9,339 bases of DNA from Planctomycetaceae bacterium (GTDB taxonomy: Bacteria > Planctomycetota > Planctomycetia > Pirellulales > Thermoguttaceae). The stretch spans positions 1 to 9,339 of the forward strand of contig JAITQJ010000327.1 in the NCBI GenBank assembly GCA_031288955.1, in the 5' to 3' direction. The position numbers were made by a program, and so were the translations under genes. Below the pieces are notes generated by a model that saw only the letters and a list, made by a program, of their open reading frames with translations, did no database searches and was not told the origin of the DNA. This document shows positions 4,863 through 9,339 of the stretch, one piece after another. Numbering within the stretch: position 1 is the first letter of the stretch; every line of letters begins with the position of its first letter.

Positions 4863-7091
4863 TCACATCACCTCATCGTTGGCATTTCGGCAGACACGGA
4901 AACCGATGACGGCAACGGCAGTGTCCGGGATACTGCTGTTACGGTATGCACAACGAGTCGCCTCCGCTCCAAACTGCCACGCTCCGCCTCGAAGTACCTT
5001 TGCCGAACCTTCTGCCGGACCAGACGGATTTTCTTCCTCTTCAGGACATTGCGAATAGAAAAATTCCTCATACCAATCCTGACACCATTCCATTACGTTG
5101 CCGTGCATATCGTACAAACCCCAGGAATTCGGCTTCTTTTGTCCAACAGGATGCGTTTCCCCCGATGCGTTATCAAAGTACCAGGCGTAATTATCGACAT
5201 CAAGAACCTGGTCGCCGAAACTCCACGGCGTAATACTGCCCGACCGGCAGGCGTGTTCCCACTCCGCCTCCGTCAGCAGCCGGTAACCGTCGCCGCCGAG
5301 AATCGTTACATCGGCTTTTTCAATCGCCCCGTTGGCGCGGCGTTTGGGCGATTTCAATTCGTAATACGGCGTAAACGATTCTAACTCGCTCATTTTGTTA
5401 CAAAACTCAACAGCAGAATACCACGTCACGCTGTCTGCCGGACATTCTTCGTTCTCAACCGAAGTGCTTGGATTGTACTGCATCAATTCGGCAAATTCCT
5501 TTTGCGTTACAAGACAGACTCCGATAAACAAATTATGCGGAATGATAACGCGGTGCTGCGGATGTTCGTTGTTGCGGAGATATTCGTCAGAATCGTGCGA
5601 CCCCATATAAAACTTTCCGCCCGGTATGCGCCGGAATTTTACGCCTTTCGCCGAGGTAATCGTTGTCAGTTTCTCGATTTTCTTTTGCAGATTCTGTGCT
5701 TCGGGATCGTTCGCTTTCAATTCCAAATACCGCTGTACGCAGGACAGGAGTTGACTATACTGTTTTGTTGTCAGTGCATTGCGGATTTCTTTGACCAGCG
5801 AATCGACTTCTTTCATCGCTTCACCGGCTTCGGCGTACATCTGCCGCAGCGGGTCGTCGAGCAACTGATGCGGCACCTGGTCAAGAATTTGCTGCACTTT
5901 GTCATACTTCTGCGACTTCATTGCCGCCCCCGCCTGCGCCCGGATTGTATCGACGTAACCTTTAATGTCTTTACGCTCCTTCTGAATCAACAGAGCCATC
6001 TTCTTCGCCCATTCACGGTACGCCGCAAAGTCGGGATGCGTTACCGTGGACATATACTTCAAAAGCGGCAGCGTTTTTTCGTGTCCGTAAGATTCACGGA
6101 ATTTCAAAATCATCTGCTTTTGCGTATTGAGCGTTGCATAAAGATTTTGTTTCAACGCAGCCAACTCGTTTCCGCAAGACCGGCACGACTTCACCCAAAA
6201 CGGATTCAGTGCCTGACAATTCAAGCACGGTTCGAGATACGCTCTGCTGCATAACGGACAGGTCCGATTGGGAGTCATTTGGACGGGACTGCGGCATTGC
6301 GGACACAGCGTTCCTGCCGGCGGAACATCGCCCTGCGCCGCCGCTGTTGATGAGTCCGGCGGATTGACGGCATTGGAAATGCTATTTGTTCCGTCAGACT
6401 GTTCCGGTGTGAAAATACTTTTTCGCGTTGCCTTTTCGATTTTATCCAAGCCGGTACGGAATTCCGCAATGTTTGCCGGCGGAGTTTGCAGCGTTTCAGC
6501 GATAAAAGTCCGGCACGTTTCCGGTATCCGGTCTTTTTGAACGGCTTCGGGCAACTGACCGGTTATGAGAAATGCCAATAACTGCGCAAGGCTTTTAATA
6601 TCATCGCTCCAAACGCCGCCGGAACAGCGGAGATTACCGAAGTCAGCATCGACAGCAACAATTTCGGTTCCGTGTTCAAAAACGTTGGACGGTTTCAGAT
6701 TCCGATGCGTTAAACCTTTGCTGTGCAGTTGGGCAACGAAATTGGTCAATGCCGTTAATTTCCTGACGGCGGCATTTTCCCGAAACGTTTTCGATTCAGC
6801 CCAAGACGAGCCGGCAGCATATTCCCGTGTGTACCAGAATTCGTTTTCGTCTTGTCCCTGATGTGTTACGGCGGGCATTGCCAAACCGCCGCTGCGTACT
6901 TCCTCCCAGAGAGCGATTTCTTTTTGTGCTGCTTCTGTTTTTGCGCCGGCGTTTTCGGTACTTTCAGTCTTGACGCTTTTAAGTACCAACTTTTTCTTCT
7001 TATTGCGGTCGAATACTTCCCAAGATTCACCGCAATCGTTTTCGCCGATTTTGTTTTTTAACGTAATATTTTCGGGAACTGCGGCGGTCAT
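4863..7091 (-). CDS. Pseudokinase-like / double zinc ribbon / SUMF1 (FGE-sulfatase fold) fusion protein
   Basis: A 742-residue protein with four parts. Residues about 8-225 form a Hanks-type kinase fold: VLK (K38), a Glu in helix C (about E58), HRNLKPSN (129-136), DFG (150-152) and a helix-F-like WSDDIKSLAQLLAFLITG. The catalytic Asp of HRD is Asn (N131) and the glycine loop (GENDCGESW) is poor, so it is probably a pseudokinase. Residues 263-306 hold four CxxC pairs (263/266, 278/281, 289/292, 303/306), a double zinc ribbon. Residues about 310-475 look helical, coiled-coil or TPR-like. Residues 485-735 are a SUMF1/FGE domain (IPGGKFYMGS, LLTEAEWEHACR, GNVMEWCQDW, VLRGGAW, GFRVCR); only the second catalytic Cys position of true FGE is kept (C714), the first being Ala. 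It has no signal peptide or membrane helix. Kinase-SUMF1 fusions such as chlamydial Pkn1 are known. It has its own promoter; a stop 9-12 bases upstream of the ATG fixes the start. Confidence 0.92.
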   Translation of the reverse strand: MTAAVPENITLKNKIGENDCGESWEVFDRNKKKKLVLKSVKTESTENAGAKTEAAQKEIALWEEVRSGGLAMPAVTHQGQDENEFWYTREYAAGSSWAESKTFRENAAVRKLTALTNFVAQLHSKGLTHRNLKPSNVFEHGTEIVAVDADFGNLRCSGGVWSDDIKSLAQLLAFLITGQLPEAVQKDRIPETCRTFIAETLQTPPANIAEFRTGLDKIEKATRKSIFTPEQSDGTNSISNAVNPPDSSTAAAQGDVPPAGTLCPQCRSPVQMTPNRTCPLCSRAYLEPCLNCQALNPFWVKSCRSCGNELAALKQNLYATLNTQKQMILKFRESYGHEKTLPLLKYMSTVTHPDFAAYREWAKKMALLIQKERKDIKGYVDTIRAQAGAAMKSQKYDKVQQILDQVPHQLLDDPLRQMYAEAGEAMKEVDSLVKEIRNALTTKQYSQLLSCVQRYLELKANDPEAQNLQKKIEKLTTITSAKGVKFRRIPGGKFYMGSHDSDEYLRNNEHPQHRVIIPHNLFIGVCLVTQKEFAELMQYNPSTSVENEECPADSVTWYSAVEFCNKMSELESFTPYYELKSPKRRANGAIEKADVTILGGDGYRLLTEAEWEHACRSGSITPWSFGDQVLDVDNYAWYFDNASGETHPVGQKKPNSWGLYDMHGNVMEWCQDWYEEFFYSQCPEEEENPSGPAEGSAKVLRGGAWQFGAEATRCAYRNSSIPDTAVAVIGFRVCRNANDEVM

Positions 7092-7144
7092 TGTTGCCGG
7101 TTAGGTATGTTGAATTAGGAGAGGTTAAAAAAACCACACGTTCC

Positions 7145-7173
7145 AGTATATTATCTTTGTGCTGCGGTGTCAA
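7145..7173 (-). promoter_or_regulatory. Strong sigma70-type promoter of the multidomain gene
   Basis: Minus strand: perfect -35 TTGACA (7173-7168), 17-base spacer, -10 TATACT (7150-7145). Predicted start near 7138, giving a leader of about 47 bases. It lies in the 141-bp gap downstream of the M24 peptidase, so the multidomain gene need not depend on read-through. This is the strongest promoter match in the window. No clear Shine-Dalgarno precedes the ATG at 7091. Confidence 0.75.
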
Positions 7174-7232
7174 TTCCGGCGTAAAATTCTGTACGGCTCG
7201 CTGAACTGATGAAAGTACCCGCAATCGTTGTT

Positions 7233-8330
7233 TTACATACACACATCGGCGAAGCGTTTTGGGACGGCACTGCTTAACACCCGGCAGCCGGTACTTGTTA
7301 CGATAATATCGTCTTCGATGCGGATACCGCCCCAGTCCCGAATATAAATGCCCGGCTCAACCGTCAATATCATACCGGGCTTCAATACCGTTTTGTCTCC
7401 CTTTGCAAACCGCGGGTTTTCGTGAATTTCCAATCCAACCGAATGTCCCAAAGCGTGCGCCGGTTCCGTTACAAAGCGGGATTTCACCAAAACCTTTGCC
7501 GCGGCGCGGTCAATTTCTTCGCAAGTCTTGCCGGGTTTAATTGCCGCTATCGCTGCCTCGTTCGCTTTCAAAACGGTTTCATAAACCTTGCGGAGTTGCT
7601 TGTCCTTGCGGTCAAAAATCAACACCCTGGTCAGGTCGCTCATATAACCGTTCACGATGCAGCCCCAGTCAATAATCAAATGCGACTGACCGGCAATTTT
7701 TTGATAACCCGGAACGGCGTGCGGCAAAGCGGCTCTGGCACCGGCACCGACAATCGAAGAAAAACTTTTGTCCTCCGCTCCGAACAAACGCATTGCGAAT
7801 TCCAGCATATTGCGGACATCAATTTCATCAGCATCGGGCGTTTGCTGAATGTATTGCCGGATATATTTGAATGATTTGGCGGCAATGTCAACGGCTTGCT
7901 GAACAAAACGGCGTTCGTCTTTATCCTTAACAGCCCGCAGTTTTTCAGTTATATCTGATACGGGAACGGCTATCCAATGCGGCAAATCTTTGAACAGCCG
8001 TTCCTGCTGGGCAAGCGTAACCGATTCGGCTTCAATGCCGAGTCTGCCGCCTTTTTCGCCGAGTTGTTCTGCCAGAACGGCGGACACGGCAAGGTTTCGG
8101 GGATTGATAACGGCTTCCAGATTCGGACATTCTTCGGCAATTTGAATCGTGAAGCGGGGGTCGCTTAACAGGACATCGCCGCTGCGCTGAATCAACAGGC
8201 AAGCGGAGCCGCCGGTGAAGTTTGTCAGATACCGGATGTTCACCGTATCGGTTATCAGCAGCGCATTGATACCGTGTCGGGCAAATGCTTTGCGAACCTT
8301 GTTGCGACGTTGAATGAATTTGTCTGCCAT
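7233..8330 (-). CDS. M24 family Xaa-Pro aminopeptidase/dipeptidase
   Basis: Dimetal 'pita-bread' peptidase that cleaves N-terminal X-Pro bonds; cytoplasmic. Numbered from the ATG at 8330 (365 aa), residues 1-130 are the creatinase N-terminal domain and 140-360 the catalytic domain. The five metal ligands are present: D221 (IIDWG), D232 (SDLTR), H296 (ALGHSVGLEIHE), E325 (TVEPGIY) and E339 (IRIED). The conserved H204 (LPHA) and H303 are also there. The frame stays open to 8480, but that extension would overlap the small membrane-protein gene, is Ser/Pro-rich and unlike the family, and the promoter at 8358-8386 lies inside it, so the shorter start is chosen; it gives the usual 350-370 aa. PepP-type aminopeptidase and PepQ-type prolidase cannot be separated here. 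The C-terminal RFADVCM is unremarkable. Confidence 0.94.
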   Translation of the reverse strand: MADKFIQRRNKVRKAFARHGINALLITDTVNIRYLTNFTGGSACLLIQRSGDVLLSDPRFTIQIAEECPNLEAVINPRNLAVSAVLAEQLGEKGGRLGIEAESVTLAQQERLFKDLPHWIAVPVSDITEKLRAVKDKDERRFVQQAVDIAAKSFKYIRQYIQQTPDADEIDVRNMLEFAMRLFGAEDKSFSSIVGAGARAALPHAVPGYQKIAGQSHLIIDWGCIVNGYMSDLTRVLIFDRKDKQLRKVYETVLKANEAAIAAIKPGKTCEEIDRAAAKVLVKSRFVTEPAHALGHSVGLEIHENPRFAKGDKTVLKPGMILTVEPGIYIRDWGGIRIEDDIIVTSTGCRVLSSAVPKRFADVCM

Positions 8331-8357
8331 CGGATTGGGATAAACGTTAACAGCACC

Positions 8358-8386
8358 GTTGTAGCGTATCGCAGCGGCATTGTCAA
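8358..8386 (-). promoter_or_regulatory. Promoter of the M24 peptidase gene
   Basis: Minus strand: perfect -35 TTGACA (8386-8381), 17-base spacer, -10 TACAAC (8363-8358). Predicted start near 8351, about 20 bases before the ATG at 8330, which supports the 365-aa start. The TGA inside TTGACA is the stop codon of the upstream membrane-protein gene. Confidence 0.65.
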
Positions 8387-8688
8387 TTACGCACAAAGAG
8401 CCAGACAAGGACAGCGGGGACGATGAGGAACCAGATTGCCGGCTTGATAAAACCGGCAAGCAGCACAATGGGGACGGCAAGCCAAAACCAGCGGGGAATG
8501 TTTTTTAACTCAACCCAGGCAAGACACAACAGGAGCATAATCGGGGCAAAGCGGATTAAAGCACTGATAGGCTTGTTATGTATCGGGTCGCTTATCCAAA
8601 GATACATCGAGACGGCTGCCAAGACGAGCAGCACTGCCGAAACGATTCCCAGGCGAGTCCGAAAAGGAAGACGGTACCAAAACTTCAT
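8383..8688 (-). CDS. Small integral membrane protein, 101 aa, function unknown
   Basis: Not recognised. Four hydrophobic stretches can be drawn at residues about 13-32, 42-60, 67-81 and 84-99. Basic residues cluster at the N-terminus (K2, R6, R10, R12), around K62/R66 and at R100, so by the positive-inside rule both ends face the cytoplasm. The third helix is short, so three passes cannot be excluded. The only non-membrane part is a short loop, SDPIHNKP. The ATG at 8688 is the only plausible start, because the frame closes upstream at the flgB stop. It has no clear Shine-Dalgarno. It sits 36 bases after flgB in the same reading frame and ends in the -35 box of the M24 peptidase promoter. There is no sign that it is a flagellar export component. 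Confidence 0.8.
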   Translation of the reverse strand: MKFWYRLPFRTRLGIVSAVLLVLAAVSMYLWISDPIHNKPISALIRFAPIMLLLCLAWVELKNIPRWFWLAVPIVLLAGFIKPAIWFLIVPAVLVWLFVRN

Positions 8689-8723
8689 AAGCGGTATTGT
8701 AGCGTAAAAATTGCCGGTTCGCC

Positions 8724-8754
8724 ATTATACCCGTTCACTGATGGCGGTCTGCAA
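8724..8754 (-). promoter_or_regulatory. Candidate promoter of the small membrane-protein gene
   Basis: Minus strand: perfect -10 TATAAT (8729-8724). The best -35 is TTGCAG (8754-8749) with a long 19-base spacer, so strength is uncertain. The TAA inside TATAAT is the flgB stop codon. Predicted start near 8717, giving a leader of about 28 bases. Confidence 0.45.
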
Positions 8755-9159
8755 CAGGAGCATTTGGTGCCGCATCAGACTGATAGCGGTGTTAAATTCC
8801 AGATTATTTTTCGCCATTTCGGTTACCTGAAACTCCATACCGACATTGTTCAAGTCGTGATAAAGAATCGGATTATCCACGGGCCAATCATCGCCGACGG
8901 CGGACGCACTGCCTTTTTTTAGGGGCCAATCCGGTCCGAAGGGACCCGGCGGACGGTGTTTACGTTCAATCGCCAGTGCCAATTTGTGCTTAAAATGACC
9001 GACATCCATATCCCGTGCCTGATACAGCGGTGTGTCATAGTTAGCGACATTACCGGCGAGCAGTGCCTGCCGGGCTTCGTCAAAGTTCGCAACCTGTTCC
9101 AGGACGGGAATTGTTGTCCCGTTGAAAATCGCTCGGAATTGGTGCGTTGGACGAATCAT
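8725..9159 (-). CDS. flgB: Flagellar basal-body rod protein FlgB
   Basis: Proximal rod subunit of the flagellar basal body, exported by the flagellar type III apparatus to the periplasm and assembled with FlgC, FlgF, FlgG and FliE. The N-terminal signature is clear: TTIPVLEQVANFDEARQALL, then AGNVANYDTP, then YQARDMDV, and the C-terminal helix (EFQVTEMAKNNLEFNTAISL and on to LQTAISERV) is the FlgB coiled-coil type. The ATG at 9159 gives 144 aa, close to the normal 130-140. The longer frame to 9246 would place the -35/-10 boxes and a palindrome inside the coding region and adds a basic, non-family N-terminus, so it is rejected. The middle carries a Pro/Gly-rich stretch (HRPPGPFGPDWPLKKG), usual for the variable rod-protein loop. 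flgC and fliE, its normal downstream partners, are absent: a small membrane protein follows. Confidence 0.9.
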   Translation of the reverse strand: MIRPTHQFRAIFNGTTIPVLEQVANFDEARQALLAGNVANYDTPLYQARDMDVGHFKHKLALAIERKHRPPGPFGPDWPLKKGSASAVGDDWPVDNPILYHDLNNVGMEFQVTEMAKNNLEFNTAISLMRHQMLLLQTAISERV

Positions 9160-9184
9160 AACTTGAAATAGACTGCCGGCGCGG

Positions 9185-9213
9185 ATTCTAATGAAACGTT
9201 CCAAACGTTTCAA
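9185..9213 (-). promoter_or_regulatory. Sigma70-type promoter of flgB
   Basis: Minus strand: -35 TTGAAA (9213-9208), 17-base spacer, -10 TAGAAT (9190-9185); five of six matches in each box. Predicted start near 9178, about 19 bases before the ATG at 9159. It does not resemble sigma28 (TAAA/GCCGATAA) or sigma54 (GG/GC) flagellar promoters. Confidence 0.65.
9193..9211. promoter_or_regulatory. Palindromic operator candidate on the flgB promoter
   Basis: GAAACGTT-CCA-AACGTTTC, a perfect 8-bp inverted repeat around a 3-base centre. It covers most of the -35 to -10 spacer and four bases of the -35 box, the usual place for a repressor to block RNA polymerase. The binding protein is unknown and no regulator gene is nearby. 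Confidence 0.5.
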
Positions 9214-9253
9214 GGGCAATCCTCCCCCCCGCTCTTTCGCGGTCAAAACAATG

Positions 9254-9302
9254 CAAAATGAATAATGAATAATGAATAATGAATAATGGAAAATGGAAAA
9301 TG
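9254..9302. repeat. Seven tandem 7-bp repeats (AATAATG type)
   Basis: Head-to-tail heptamers: one CAAAATG, four exact AATAATG and two GAAAATG. All end in AATG, so the array holds 7-bp phase over 49 bases. It lies in the gap upstream of flgB and contains no gene. Such arrays change copy number easily by slippage. Confidence 0.9.
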
Positions 9303-9339
9303 AAGAGGCAGGTTATCCGTTTTCCCTCATTATTCATTA
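9263..9339. repeat. Inverted repeat pairing the heptamer array with the window edge
   Basis: TCATTATTCATTA at 9327-9339 is the exact reverse complement of TAATGAATAATGA at 9263-9275, and again at 9270-9282. TTTTCC at 9320-9325 can extend the pairing with GGAAAA next to the array, with a 2-base bulge. The element is cut by the window end, so its full length is unknown. It could be a small repetitive element or one end of a MITE. Confidence 0.7.

Noticed and set aside
4419..5384. 321-codon open frame on the plus strand
   Set aside because: It runs antisense across the end of the multidomain gene, the gap and the start of the M20 gene. Its product is Arg/Phe-rich with no family motif, and both minus-strand genes are clearly real.
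4863..5640. SUMF1 domain as a diversity-generating retroelement target
   Set aside because: C-type-lectin-fold domains can be variable proteins, but there is no reverse transcriptase and no template repeat in the window.
5502..6254. 250-codon open frame on the plus strand
   Set aside because: Antisense to the zinc-ribbon and helical part of the multidomain gene, with no recognisable domain or ribosome site; a shadow of codon bias.
7118..7135. Terminator-like GGTT-TTTTT-AACC near 7123-7135
   Set aside because: The stem is only four base pairs and lies downstream of the multidomain gene's predicted start site, so it would sit in its leader.
7027..7242. 71-codon minus-strand frame starting with GTG at 7242
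   Set aside because: It covers the gap before the multidomain gene and overlaps that gene's start in another frame. The strong promoter at 7145-7173 lies inside it, and the tail is a low-complexity Lys/Arg run.
8331..8480. 50-residue N-terminal extension of the M24 peptidase
   Set aside because: It overlaps the membrane-protein gene, is Ser/Pro-rich and unlike the family, and contains the promoter for the shorter form.
9160..9246. 29-residue N-terminal extension of FlgB
   Set aside because: FlgB proteins begin near the FNGTTIPVLEQ region; the extension contains the promoter and palindrome.

Overview
The window looks like ordinary chromosomal DNA of a bacterium, most likely a planctomycete, though this is inferred from protein style rather than from a marker gene. 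The hints are a fusion of a kinase-like domain to a double zinc ribbon and a SUMF1/FGE domain, the DTRKTTPGWRRL and CGGG motifs of NadC, and mostly monocistronic genes with weak Shine-Dalgarno sequences. GC content is moderate. Verrucomicrobia or Lentisphaerae remain possible.

Left part (1-1915): the 3' two thirds of a tRNA-dihydrouridine synthase gene and a 48-residue zinc-ribbon microprotein lie on the plus strand. They converge on an unrecognised minus-strand pair, a 63-aa basic protein and a 199-aa helical, tail-anchored protein. That pair is fired from a good sigma70-type promoter, divergent from the nadC promoter.

Middle (1916-4715): nadC (NAD synthesis, plus strand) converges on coaD (CoA synthesis, minus strand). 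The coaD start lies inside the end of an M20 metallopeptidase gene, so those two are probably one transcript.

Right part (4716-9339, all minus strand): a 742-aa pseudokinase-like / zinc ribbon / SUMF1 protein, an M24 Xaa-Pro peptidase, a small four-helix membrane protein, and a flgB gene standing apart from flgC and fliE. Each gene here has its own recognisable promoter, and these promoters decide several start codons. Two of them share bases with the stop codon of the upstream gene. flgB has a perfect 8-bp inverted repeat across its -35 region, and upstream of it lies an array of 7-bp repeats with an inverted partner at the window edge.

The genes do not form one pathway: housekeeping metabolism (dus, nadC, coaD, two peptidases) is mixed with lineage-specific genes. 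The most interesting items are the multidomain protein, whose kinase domain lacks the catalytic Asp and whose FGE domain lacks one of the paired Cys; the 63/199-aa operon, whose larger product carries an Rx4H motif like that of HEPN proteins; and the palindrome on the flgB promoter. No RNA gene, CRISPR array, transposase or prophage gene was seen.
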